64,000 bases of DNA from the NCBI RefSeq assembly GCF_000001735.4, contig NC_003074.8, positions 14,887,261 to 14,951,260 on the forward strand, read 5' to 3'. The first letter of the stretch is position 1; every line of letters begins with the position of its first letter. Made by a program: the position numbers and the translations under genes. The DNA comes from Arabidopsis thaliana. Lineage: Eukaryota > Streptophyta > Magnoliopsida > Brassicales > Brassicaceae. Below, in pieces: positions 21,420 to 32,955 of this stretch. Under the pieces are notes generated by a model, which saw only the letters and a list, made by a program, of their open reading frames with translations, made no database searches and was not told where the DNA came from.

Positions 21420-22997
21420 ACACTCTGAGGGCGGTCTTGGCTTTAGAACGTTGGAAGAATTTAATTTAGCTCTTTTAGCTAAACAGTTGTGGCGTCTTAT
21501 CCGCTTTCCAAACTCTCTCTTGAGTAGGGTCTTGAGGGGAGATACTTTCGTTATAGTGATCCATTACATATAGGAGCATCTACTCGTCCGTCTTTTGGAT
21601 GGAGAAGCATCATGGCTGCCAAACCTTTTATCTATCGGGACTTCGGAGGACCATAGGTTCTGGAATGCTAACCCGTGTATGGGAAGATCCATGGATTCCC
21701 ACCATCCCAGCGCGGCCAGCGAAGAGCATTCTTGACATAAGAGATCCCCTACTCTATGTCAATGATTTAATTGACCAAAACATAAATTTATGAAAATTGG
21801 ACCGTCTCCAAACACTGATCGATCCCGTTGATATTCCACTTATATTAGGGATTCGCCCAAGTCGTACCTACTTGAGTGATGGTTTTAGCTGGTCTTATAC
21901 TAAATTCGGTAACTATACTGTTAAGTCAGGATATTGGGCCGCGAGAGACCTATCCCGTCCTACTTGTAAACCCCCTTTTCAGGGACGAGGTGTTTCGGCA
22001 CTTCAGGCACAAGTATGAAAGCTTAAAACTATGCGGAAACTTATGCATTTTGCGTGGCAACTGTATCTCTAGCTGTCTAGCCACTTGTCAAAAATTGACA
22101 TATCGTCACATAGGTGCGGTTAAAGGTTGTCCCCATTGCGGAGAAGTAGAAGAGACAATCAACCATCTCTTGTTTCACTGTCTACCCTCGAGACAGACTT
22201 GGGCTTTATCGCTTATTCCCACCTTAGGGAATATTTTCCCTAGAAACTCTCTCTTCTATAATTTTGATTTCCTTTTTTGGCGTGGCCGAAAATTTGGAAT
22301 TGGAGAGGAGGTATTGTAACTCTTTCCATGGATACTTTGGTATATTTGAAAAAGTAGAAATCGGTTTGTTTTTGAAAACTTCAGGGAACCTACCCCTGAG
22401 ACTTTGGCATTGGCACTTCAAGAGGCAGCTGTTTGGAAAAAAGCAACCCTAAAAGAAGATGATCCCACCTGTCCAATCCCGTTCGTAGGTTCTTCTCAGA
22501 CCTCGTCCACCTTGCTCCCTTAATGTCAACTCGATGCTTCATGGCATGTAGATGACACCTTGAGCGGGCATGATTGGGTACTTGTTCGTCAAGACTTGGT
22601 CATCCACCTTGGCCTTAAGAGCTCTCGTCGAATTTATCACCGCTTCATGCGGAGTTTGACTATTTGTTATGGGCAATGAAGTGCATGATCTCTATTGGTG
22701 ATACTTCTGGTACTTTTTCTTCGTATTGCTCAGACTTGATTGCTATCCTTGATAACCAAGACGATTGGCCGACTTTTGCAGCGGAATTGGCTTCATATCG
22801 TTTTTAGTTTGTTTTTTCCCTTCTTTTCGTATTAGATTTCTTCCTCGTTGTTCTAATACTCAAGCAGATTGTTTAGCTAAGAAAGCTCGGGTTCGTAATA
22901 GCCTTTTTCCCATGTAAGCACATCGAATCCTGAATGACTCTCTCTAGCGGAGAGTTTCTTTCCGATAATTTAATATAAATGATGTTTAACGGAAAAA
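21420..22997 (+). mobile_element. 5'-truncated LINE retrotransposon insertion
   Basis: About 1.6 kb holding only the 3' part of a LINE ORF2, ending in ggaaaaaaaa and bracketed by a 14-18 bp target duplication. This is the expected product of incomplete target-primed reverse transcription. The exact duplication means the boundaries are well preserved although the reading frames are broken. Confidence 0.9.
21425..22920 (+). pseudogene. LINE ORF2 C-terminal remnant (RVT zinc-binding and RNase H-like region)
   Basis: The first frame reads GGLGFRTLEEFNLALLAKQLWRL, the conserved end of a plant LINE reverse transcriptase region. Later CPHCGEVEETINHLLFHC (about 22,131-22,184) is the zinc-binding motif of the zf-RVT domain. 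Beyond 22,530 decayed text (LDASWHVDDTLSGHDW) fits the RNase H domain found at the end of plant LINEs. Multiple frame shifts and stops. No endonuclease or catalytic RT core remains. Confidence 0.8.
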
Positions 22998-23015
22998 AAA
23001 AGAGTCTACACGTGG

Positions 23016-23834
23016 CAAAGAATGATTATTCAATTACGCATTACAAAATTGTCATAAAAAAAATCTTTCGTTATTCAATTAAGATTTTATAAAACTCTGT
23101 TAAAGTTTAGGATTTTGATTTGTAAAACGTAATCTAAGGAGGTGTTATTAGTTTGTGATTTATATGCACTTTTAGTGACTTGAATAGTGACTTGAAATGT
23201 CATGAAAAATCTTTTATTATTCAGTTAAATTTTATAAAACTCTATTAAAATTTGGTGTTATTAGATTTTGATTTGTAAAAAGTAATCTAAAGTCTTCATA
23301 AATCTGAAGTTATTGGATTCATACTTTAATAAAGTCATTAATTTTTTTGTGTTATTCAACTTAAACAACAATTTCCATTATTATTAATGATTTAGAGTGA
23401 ATCCTTCCAGAGCCGGCAATAAGAACAAGCGGGCCAAACCCAAGTTTGCGGTCGTAAATACTATAAAACAAATTTTAATCTCAAAAATTTATATTTGTTA
23501 GGTAGTCTAGTGGTAAAGACTTGTCTAGAGTAAACTTCAGCATTCAGTTTTGAGTCTCTAAAAACGCTATTTTCATATAAAAAAGCGGCATTTTTTTTAG
23601 TATGTTAAAATAATATCCAGTTTTATATTTAGTTTAATAAAATATTTTTATTATCAATATGTATAAGGGAATCTTACAAAATCTACCACTTTTTGCAATG
23701 TGTCATACAATTTATACCACATTTCACTCAGGTTTACAGAATCTACCACATTTCATTGTCACATGCACATTTGTGGACGAAATTGCCCTTGATAGTGACA
23801 GACTGATGTGTCAGATAAAGGACAATTGGTGATA
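23016..23834. other. AT-rich intergenic DNA
   Basis: No gene. Holds a tRNA-like module (listed separately). At 23,668-23,790 a series of words (acaaaatctaccac, acagaatctaccacatttc) is partly echoed in inverse sense at 26,110-26,180 (gtggtaggag, atggtagattttata). That hints at the two ends of an unidentified element enclosing 23,668-26,190. Confidence 0.4.
23499..23560 (+). other. tRNA-like module
   Basis: taggtagtctagtggtaaag followed about 35 nt later by cagttttgagtctct gives A-box-like and weak B-box-like words. It resembles the modules near the MULE ends. No cloverleaf and no known element could be assigned. Confidence 0.35.
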
Positions 23835-24430
23835 GACTTTTTTTTGTCTCCAGATCTTATCCCCGATTAGAAATTCTCTGTTGTGTCTACGTCTTTTCCT
23901 CGATTTCATCATCTTGCTCTATTATTATGAATCCCACATCTTGTCCACCAATTGTTCTCATTTAAGGATTTTAAATTTTCTTTAGATTTTTTGCCATCTA
24001 TTTTGGTCCACAGATTAGTTAAACATTATTGTCTTCACCTACACGTTTACAATTGCATATAATTTTATTTTAATAATATGTTATATCGGGGACAAGTTCA
24101 TATCGAATGAGTGATAGAATTATATCGATAACAAATTCAGATCGAATGATAGAAAAGATAATATGTTATAACATGATCTTTTTTGTTATTTTGCAATAGA
24201 AGGAAAAAAATTAATAATCTCGGTCGATGAAGACAATAATGTTCAACTAATCTATGGACCAAAATAGATGGTGAAAAATCTAAATAAAATTCGAAACCCT
24301 TAAATGTAACAATTAGTGGATAAGATGTGGGATTCATGATAATATTGAAAGATGATGAAATCGAGGACAAGATCTATTCACAACAGAGAATTTCCAATCG
24401 GGGACAAGATCTGGAGGCAAAAACGAAAGT
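23835..24430. repeat. Long foldback: 205-bp inverted arms with 180-bp loop
   Basis: Arm 23,835-24,040 is the reverse complement of 24,221-24,430 with scattered mismatches (visual estimate 85-90%). Matching blocks include cctcgatttcatcatctt, atgaatcccacatctt, ccatctattttggtcca and aacattattgtcttca. The loop (24,041-24,220) contains a short direct repeat around atatcg...caaattcagatcgaatga. A transcript across it would form a long near-perfect hairpin. Confidence 0.9.
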
Positions 24431-25080
24431 TATTTGTTCAGATATAATGTTTATTGGTTAAAGTGCACGTGTTTCGAGAGAATAGAGATAAATAGAAGGG
24501 GTTGTGTTATGATGGGGCACTTTACAAGTTTGTAAGCCTATTTAGAGCACTTTGGAGGCAGTAGGCCCTTTTTGGAGGTTATCTACTGTTCGAAAAAAAT
24601 CAATACAATTCTACCCCTGATGACGTCAGCTGTTGCGCTAACATGGTAAACAAATTTGAATCACAGCCGTTCGTTTGTTTTGGAGAGAGAATCGATCTAA
24701 CGGTTATTATTAAGAGAAGAGTTAAAGTTTTCACGGAATGATCTCCTCCGTCGGATTGAAATGTCTCTTTTAATTTTGACCATCAAATTAAAATTAATAA
24801 ACTATATCTAATAATTATTTTCTCTCTCTTCCTTTTTGTTATTTAATTTCTTTTTAATTTGTCACATTCTCTATTTTATTAAAAATCTTTAACCATTTTT
24901 TTGTAAAATATATAATAATAACATTTTTTCCTTCATTTTGAAATCTATATTACTATATTTATTTATATTATTATTAATTATATTCACTTAAACATAAATA
25001 GATTCAGAAAAAAACAAATCCATATGATCTAATCCATATGGATAACAATGAAATATATAATTTTTAATCAGAACCATGTA
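24431..25080. other. AT-rich non-coding DNA
   Basis: Nothing coding. Includes ggggcactttacaag ... gagcactttggagg at 24,516-24,560 and strongly AT-rich sequence at 24,780-25,000. Confidence 0.4.
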
Positions 25081-26065
25081 ACTATAAACTCTAAAATCAT
25101 TGTAAACAATCATAGTTCCTTAACACTAAATCGTAAACCCTAAACATTAGATACTAAACTCTAAACATTAAACCCTAACTCCTAAATTTAAACCTTAAAT
25201 ATTAGATACTAAACTCTAAAACATTAAACCCTAATTCCTAAATTTAAACCCTAAACCCTAAACTTTAACACATAGACACTAAGCCGTTAACCATATACAT
25301 ATACCCTACACCATCTACCATAAACACTAAGCCATTGGCCATAAATGTTAAGCATAAATCCCTTAACCCTAAACTCTAAATCTTAAACCCTAAACCCTGA
25401 ACCCTAAACTTTAACTCGTAGACATTAACCCTAAACTATATACATATACCCTAAACCCTAAACCCATATGACAATAAACCCAAAAATAATTATAGAACTT
25501 GTTTCATCATATTTTATCAACATCTTCTACATAACGTAACACTTGTTTTATGGATAGTATTATCAAACTACAATCATTTAGAATTATCGACCATCAACAC
25601 ACATCCACCAAACTATGACCATGTGGTCATTTCAATCATTTCAAATTATCGACCATTCATGCACATTCACCAAACTTCGATCGCGTGGTTTGTAGGACAA
25701 AATAGTAATTTGTATACATATCATTCTTTCCTTGAAACCCTAGCCACCTATCACTCTGCTATCATCTTTTTCCTCCGACCTATTCAACCACCATGTCTTC
25801 TTTGATTCATCAAGACCATCACCATTATTATTGTTGCCCATAAATGTAAACCCTTCCCTAAACCCTAAGCCCTAAAATTTAAACCTTCTTATTGTTGCCC
25901 ATAAATGTTAAGCATAAATTCCTTAACCCTAAACCCTAAACCCTAAATCCCTAAACTCCTAAACCCTAAATCCCTAAACTCCTAAACCCTAAACTTTAAC
26001 CCATAGACACTAAGCCTTTAACCATATACATATACCCTAAACCCTAAACTTTAACCCATAGACAC
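25081..26065 (+). repeat. Degenerate interstitial telomere-like repeat field
   Basis: Dozens of ccctaaa / ctaaacc words (the plant telomere unit CCCTAAA), mostly variant (ccataaa, cttaaa, actaaactc), are gathered at 25,081-25,470 and 25,845-26,065. Between them is about 370 bp of unrelated sequence. Some larger blocks repeat, for example ccatatacatataccctaaa at about 25,435 and 26,020. No exact array longer than a few units survives. Confidence 0.85.
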
Positions 26066-26747
26066 TTAATACTTTAACCTCGAGGGTAAATTGGTAATTT
26101 CAATAATAAATGTGGTAGGAGTTGTAAAGAAATTAGAAATATGGTAGATTTTATAAAAAATTAGAAAAATGGTAATTGTTATAATTTTCTCTATGTGTAA
26201 AGTGCCCTTTTGTTTTGGGCTATATTAATTGGTATGCTCAGACGATGAGAAATTAAGAAAGTATGCATGACAACATACTAATTAGTCTCTCTCTTCAGCG
26301 ACATATTTATTTCCCGAAAATACCCCTATTAACCGAAATAAACGATAATTGTTTCTAGTGTAGCTGCAGAAGCATTTAATGTTGAGGATACACTCGAAGA
26401 TACACCCGCTGGCATTAGAAACATAACAAGGATATTGATAATCATTGCTGATATTTTTGAGGTTGCGGATATATCGTTTGTATACACTGGGCTATTTATT
26501 AGCAATGTATTATCTTCCCTTTAACAACGAAAAAACTACAAGACTAAAGACCTTAGCTTCCGACAACTTTAATGCAAGAGGGAGCTAAAGAAACAGAGAA
26601 ATCAAAGCAGAAAGGTAAAAGTAAAAGATTTGAGTATTTCGTTACTTAGAGTTAAATTTTTGGAATTTCTTTTTTAACTTAGGGTTTGGGAAACTAAACT
26701 TCATATCGGTAACGAATTTGTTATTTCTAAAAATTCTGCAGTTACGC
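26066..26747. other. Non-coding lead-in to the mudrA-type gene
   Basis: Contains atggtagattttataaaaaa and ggtaattgttataa near 26,140-26,180, words similar to ones at 40,630 (ggtaattgctataa) beyond the ULP1-like gene. These could be sub-terminal motifs of the MULE that carries the 26.7-39.8 kb gene cluster. No clear terminal inverted repeat was found. Confidence 0.35.
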
Positions 26748-29654
26748 ATGGCGTTTGTGGTGAGATTGGTACCTGGGGAGTGGAAAAGAGATGAACAGGG
26801 ATTCTTCGAACACGTCTCGCATGTGGATGAGTTTGAACTAGGAGTCCGGCTGCGTGAGCGTGATGGGTTTGCGAAAGTTGTTATGGCGGTAAAAGATAGG
26901 CTAGGGCTGAGTTCAGATGACAATATCGAATTAACGTACCAGTGGCCACAGTGGATGATCAGGCCTGATTGGAAGCGAGCGAACCCAATCGATATATTGG
27001 ATGACGAAGACATCACGCAGTTCATGGCGATAAGGGCATATCTAGATGAAGTGCATCTTCGAGTGAAGATTATACGAGGTGGAAATGTTCGAAATGTTAA
27101 CAGTTACCGTAGTAACCTGGATCTAGGCGGTTTGAGTTCAAAAGAAATATCTGATAAGTACTAGAATTACGCAGAAACAAGAGCCGTGTGGGGTACCGCG
27201 CTAACAAGAATGCTGTTGCGGAACATTTCAGGTTAAACTTTTAGCAACATTAGTGATAATTGGTTGGGCTATGGATATATGATATGTCTGATAACAAATT
27301 AATTTTCAGGTGACGCAGAGGATATTGCGACCATGGCGGCTAACAACGACGTATACATGCGCAAAGACAAGGAGCAACGCAACACCTCTTGAGGTGTTAC
27401 CATAAGGGAAAACGTGGATATTACAGTTGGGGCTAGCAGGCCGCATCCGAAAGTAACACAGCCAGGGTCAATTGCAAGCGTAAAAGGCAAAGAGAAAGTT
27501 ATAGATGACGAAGAGAGGGAAAGAGATCGTTTATTCGAAGAGTGGAGAAAAAATCAGCAAGAAGCAATGTTGAGAGAAATGTGTGCTAGAGAGGAGTCAC
27601 TAAGAGTAAGTCAACCGAGTGCAACAAACGTACTCGACAAAGAAAAACAGCGAGAGCCTTAGATTTCGGAAGCTCATGTCATGGAGATGACCATGCAACA
27701 ACAAATTTGCAATTGAGTCTTGCAAGGGCAGAAACACAGTCTATTAAGCCACAAATAGTCGTGCTGTCCTCAAGTGATTCAACCTTCGAAACGCCAACTT
27801 CAATCTCCACAAGTGTTTCTTTCTGTAGCGAAGACCTAATGGATGATACTGACACGTCCAACAGCCCATCCCTATGGGTGATAGGTATGTTACAGAGAAA
27901 CTAATATATTGTCCTTATGGATTGATAACTAATATGTTACCGGCTATTATTTAGGCTACTATTAGAAATTATTCACTATTTTTTTGTTTCGTACTGTAGG
28001 TGATGAGACACTTGCCCACTTTTATTCCGATGCTGATGGCCCACTCATTAATGATCCTCAACCCATCACAATGATAGATAGAGGGAAAGGTATAATGATA
28101 GAGGATGGTTTAACCACTAAAGAGGTTGGATCAGGTTCAGATAACACAAGAGTGTTGGAGTTACAGAGATATGCAATGTTCGTGAAGGAGACACCGGTTG
28201 CAACGGTCTTGTATGACCGAGATGCACCACCGTATTTCGACGATCCAGGGGAGGAAGGTAAATATTTGAACAATATGCTAATAATATGTTAGTGTGACTC
28301 TAAGTATTGACTATATCTATATAAGCATGTCATTATTAGATATATTTAATAATATGCTAATAATGATGTTAGCGTCACACTAAGTATTGTATCTAAAACC
28401 AATAAGTAATTAGTTATCTGTGTATTGACTATATCTATATAAGCATGTCATTTATCAGATATATTTAACATTGTTTCTTACTTGGTTTGTCGGACTGTCA
28501 GATGCTCTACAACGAGCCCTGAAGGATGCTGATTACGAAGGGAATGACATTTACATTGGGCGGATTTTTAAAAACAAAGAGGATTGTTCAACCAAGCTAG
28601 CTATTCATGCGATTCGCCCGAAGTTTCATTTCATTTATGCGAAATCCGGACCTAATGTTGTGGCGGCTGTCTGCGTCAGCCATACATGTCCGTGGAGGGC
28701 TTACGCAACTAAGCTGCCCGATTGCGATAGGTTCGAGGTTAGGACCACAACTTCAACCCACATATGTAGCGTGGATGCGAGAGGGGACTTCCACAAGCAA
28801 GCATCAACGGCTGTGAATGGAAAGTTGATACGAACGAAATACATAGGAATAGGCCGGGGACCTCGACCTAATGAGCTTAGACGGATGTTGCGCCAGGAAT
28901 TCAGCCTTAACGTCTCGTACTGGAAAGCATGGCGAGCAAGAGAAATAGCAATGGACAATGCAATGGGGTCTGCTATGGGGAGTTACGCTCTAATCCAACC
29001 GTACTTCAAGCTACTTTTAGAAACGAATCCAAACTCGCTTGTGGCAATGGAGACTGAAAAAGATACGTCAGGTGTCGAGAGATTCAAGTACTTGTTCTTT
29101 GCGCTCCATGCGTGTGTTTTGGGTTACCCTTTCATGACGAAAGTCATAGTTATTGATGGAACAAAACTAAGGAGGCGATATGGGGGATGCTTAATTGCAG
29201 CTAGTGCACAAGACGCAAATTTCCAAGTGTTTTCCATTGCATTTGGGATAGTAAACAGCAAGAACGATGAGGCGTGGACTTGGTTCATGACTAAGCTGAC
29301 AGAAGCTATACCAGATGATCCCGAGTTGGTGTTTGTGTCTAATAGGCATTCCTCAATTTATGCCAGTATCCGCAAGGTATTGGGTTATCATAAATCTTAT
29401 CAGTTACGTTTTACATTAGTTGTATGCGTTTTTTTGTTAGACTAAGCCTTTTATAACTCTTGGAGGTTTACCTAATGTCATCTCATGCTGTTTGCATCGT
29501 CCACCTGAAAAGAAACATTGAAGCTTACTTTAAATCTGATCAATTAGGCGCCTTGGTATCGAGTGCAGTTAAGGCTTATCGGCTAATCGACTTCAACAAG
29601 ATTTTTGCTGAAATTAAGGCTAAACATGGGCCGTGCACTGATTACTTGGCTAGT
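26748..29654 (+). pseudogene. mudrA/VANDAL-type transposase, 5' two thirds
   Basis: Starts MAFVVRLVPGEWKRD at 26,748, with an N-terminal domain to 27,163 (stop inside, then NYAETRAVWGTAL continues). Broken linker exons follow at 27,300-28,290. The core is 28,471-29,380: MuDR zinc-associated domain (YIGRIFKNKEDCSTKLAIHA ... CPWRAYATKL ... THICS) and the MULE DDE domain (VIVIDGTKLRRRYGG; VFVSNRHSSIYASIRK). The family has SDRH in the second block. Here the Asp codon is aat (Asn) at 29,341-29,343. After a short intron the text LSSHAVCIVHLKRNIEAYFK runs to CTDYLA and is cut by a gypsy LTR at 29,655. No SWIM finger is found beyond it. Confidence 0.85.
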
Positions 29655-31511
29655 TGTAACACCCCTATTTTACAATTAGACCATGAGGCCCAAGTCCAGC
29701 CCGCTAATGATTTGAACCCAAGTGAAAACCTAATGATCCCACATGATTATAAAAGGAGAACGCAAACTCCAAATCAAGTCACAAAAACCCTAAGTCGGCA
29801 ACCTCGGTAAGTCTCGCCTCCTCTTCTTTTGGGAATTGATTTGGCTCTTCCCTAACCTAAATCTCCTTTGTGAACCATCGTAGCACCACTCAGACCACCG
29901 GAGATCGTTGTGGTGTTGAGCCGGAGTCACCGCGTGAATCATCCTCACCGGAGAGGTAACGCACGAGAATCGATTCTGGTTTTGATCTCTTAGTTTCTTT
30001 AGGATTGTTGAACCAATCTAACTAGTGAATGGAACCATCGTAGATCTGTGCCACTCCGCCGTTCCAACCGCCAAGCAAACCGTAAGGGAGACTCGTCGAG
30101 AAAAGCCACCGAGAAAGGTAATCGGGAATCTTCTCGTGTTGTTATGTGATTGTGTTATTTGATTATTAAACCATGATCTAAATAAAACCAGTTAAAACCA
30201 ATGAATGTTTGTTTAGTTAGAGGTTACGTGAAATTGTGTCGTGAGGAAGAAGAAGATGACTTCATTCATTGGTTTAGTTGTTAGAGTACCGGTTAATTGC
30301 CAAACCGGAAGCTATCTTTCACGTGAATGCATGGATCCAATTGTGGACGTAGTGTTACGTGTAGTAATTGAATCAATATTTAATTATTAGATTTGGTTGG
30401 ATTAATTTATTAAATTAAGTCTAGTTAATTTATTGAAGGATATATAGTTTGGGTTGATTATGAAATTAATTATAGATTAGTAATGGAAAATAATCTTTGA
30501 TCGATTATTTAACCCGTCGCAGATTGAGATCGTTATTGGACCTTTTCCCGTTGCTGTTATTTCGAAACCGTGTTATCCAACCGAGTTGGTAAGGTGAGGG
30601 CGGGATCTGTGGAAACATAGTATCACCTTTCTACTTTTGTACTTTTGAAGTTCATTTGTATAGGCATTAGACATTGGGTGTTGATTGTTAATTATTAGGA
30701 ATTAATTGTTAAAATATTATAAGATGTGTTGTGTGATGTTATGCGTTAGGTTGTTAGCGTGATATACATGTTGATTTGCTTGACGTCTTTAAGACGTATT
30801 TTTAAATAAAAATATAAAGATAAATAAAAGAGAATAATGATATTAAAGAAAGGTTAAGATTGAGGATGTTGGACTGTAATGGAACTGACGGGTTCATTAC
30901 AGGTCATTAATCGTTGACGAGCAATGAGAGGAAGGATCGAGCCACGGGCCGTGGTCTTCCATAATTAGGCTTGAGGAGCCATAAGTTAACGTATGTTAAA
31001 AACTAAGAAAAGAAAGTAAAAGATCTTGCGGTGAGCAAGACGGAAGCTTGTCTGTTATAGTTTACTACGAAAGTTTAAGCTATTTGCTTGTTGTTTGAGT
31101 CTATACTTATGAAATGGAAATTGTGTGAAAGTATAATCGTGTTATTGTGATTCGGTGGACAGTTTTGACTGCCTTCACTGAGTAATTAATTACTCACTCC
31201 TTTTTCTTTTCCCTCAGGTGAGGAAGAGAATGTTGAGTAGCGCTCGCTTGGTGTTATTTTGGGGACTTTGGGTTTTATTTGATTTATCGATATTTCTTAT
31301 ATTTCTAAACACGGTTTATTTATACATTTTTATCCAACGATTTTAATTTATTTATGCTATTATTTTGAGACAATTTATTTTTGATTCTTAATAAAAGAAA
31401 GTTTCCCGAAATTATGATATTTTATTTCAAGATTTGTTTTGAAGAAGTTGAATAAATGAATGGAAAAGATGAAAGTACGCCGTCTCAAGGTTAAGAGAGA
31501 CGGGTATTATA
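29655..31511 (+). mobile_element. Gypsy-type LTR (1.86 kb) plus primer-binding site, rest of element missing
   Basis: Starts tgtaacacccc and ends gggtattata, an imperfect inverted terminal pair. Two bases later comes tggtatcagagc (31,514-31,525), matching the initiator tRNA-Met primer-binding site. A TATA-like ttataaaagg lies at 29,747. Only about 200 bp of leader follow, with long A runs (31,588-31,710), and there is no gag, pol or second LTR. It interrupts the mudrA-type gene. Confidence 0.8.
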
Positions 31512-31513
31512 AA

Positions 31514-31525
31514 TGGTATCAGAGC
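31514..31525 (+). other. Primer-binding site, tRNA-Met type
   Basis: tggtatcagagc, two bases after the LTR end; this is the classical plant initiator-methionine tRNA complement. Confidence 0.85.
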
Positions 31526-32396
31526 GGAGGTTAAAGTCAAGCCGGTGCTGACCCGGAAGACTAACTATATCTGTATTTATTTTTAAAAAAAACAAAAAAA
31601 GGTTTTTCCGATAATATATATTTTTAGAAAGCGGTTTAAAAAAAAACAAAAAAAAAAAGTTTTCAGTATTCAAATGGGGAAGGGGATTTAAAAAAAAAAA
31701 AAAAAAAAAAAACACGATGTAAAATTATCGGAATCCATCCAACTTTCATGAAGAAATGTTAGATATAATGGCGATGTGTTGAGGATATTTTTTTTTTGTG
31801 TAACTAGAAGTTAATCTATTACTTCTAGCTGGTAAGACTAATATCACGATGTCAAAAATATCGGCAAACAATGAAACACAACGTTTTGTTAACTCGCGAT
31901 ATTAATGTTAACTAATAGACACGAGTTGTCTACCCCATTTAATCGGAAAACAAATATCCTCCGTTGGTAAATTTGTCGCTAACTAATAGCGGATAACAAA
32001 CGTTGCCAATTAGTGCTTTGTCACGTTATCTGATTGTCCTCAAATCGAGTAACATAAACAAGTAAATCGCTTTAGTAAGATGAAACGGGATAATCATACA
32101 TTTGATAATCCGATATCTGATTGTCTTAGAATATCGTGATATGAGCCTAACTGATATAATTAATATCGCGATATCGCGATATTTGATTATCCTCAAACCG
32201 GGGTTCCTTCATTTATGGACATAAACCCGAAGCAGATAATGAACCCGTCCACCTCTACCAAATAAACCAATATTGTTTTACAAAAAATCCGACCAATCTC
32301 GCTAATATCCCGAAGAAGTAATCCTCTAAAACCCCCAAATTGAAAACTAAAGAACCCTAAAATCAGATCCAACGATCTTCGATCTTCGCATTAAGG
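31526..32396. other. LTR leader remnant and 5' flank of the GRF gene
   Basis: Long A tracts to 31,711, then non-coding sequence with repeated atatcgcgatat words (about 31,850, 32,080-32,190), including the palindrome atatcgcgatatcgcgatat at 32,164-32,183. The 3' third of the interrupted transposase gene is not recognisable here. Confidence 0.5.
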
Positions 32397-32955
32397 ATGA
32401 GCAATCAATCAACAAGTTCGTTTGGGTCTACGGGACCTCGGGGTAGAGGGAAAGTTGTTGGGGTGCCAAAAAGATGTTGGTGCGGGGAAGGAGTCGTGGC
32501 ACTCATTTCAAAATCGGATATGAATCCTTGCCGGAGATACTATCGTTGTGGTTTCACTGCAAAACATAGGGTAATGTTACTCATCAAGTTCATCTATATC
32601 TTCGATTTTTTCAATCTTCCTGTTTAGCTTGTTCTTAATTATGAAGATTAATGTTCATATGTAGCTAAGGAACGATGAACACACTTTTAAATGGGTTGAT
32701 GAAGCTTTGCTCAATGAGATAGAAACATTGATAGACAAAACACGTGAAATTGAGCAAGAGCTGAAAGAGCTTAGAACAGAGAGGATGGTGTTTGAAAGGA
32801 TGGTTTCAGAGAAACTCGAAATCAAGATAGAGAATGAGGTGCTTGAGAAAGTTGAAGAAGCTTTGTCTGAAGCGAAAGCAAGCAGTAAGAAAATGATGAT
32901 TGTCATGGTTATCGGATGTATGATCTTACTTGGAATCACCAAATTTGTAGGGTGA
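32397..32955 (+). CDS. GRF zinc-finger / coiled-coil / C-terminal membrane-anchor protein
   Basis: Two exons, 32,397-32,570 and 32,665-32,955 (gt...ag intron of 94 bp), give an intact 154-residue protein. Residues 27-70: GRF-type zinc finger with CWCGEGVVALI, RRYYRCG and HTFKWVDEA. Residues 70-125: heptad-rich charged helix (ETLIDKTREIEQELKELRTE). Residues 132-150: hydrophobic anchor MMIVMVIGCMILLGITKF. The layout suggests a tail-anchored protein with a nucleic-acid- or protein-binding head. The role is unknown. It lies between a mudrA-type transposase and a convergent ULP1-like gene, and has the same architecture as the gene in MULE-3 (9,733). I infer it is a MULE passenger gene. It is the only transposon-linked ORF in the window that is fully open. 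Confidence 0.75.
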
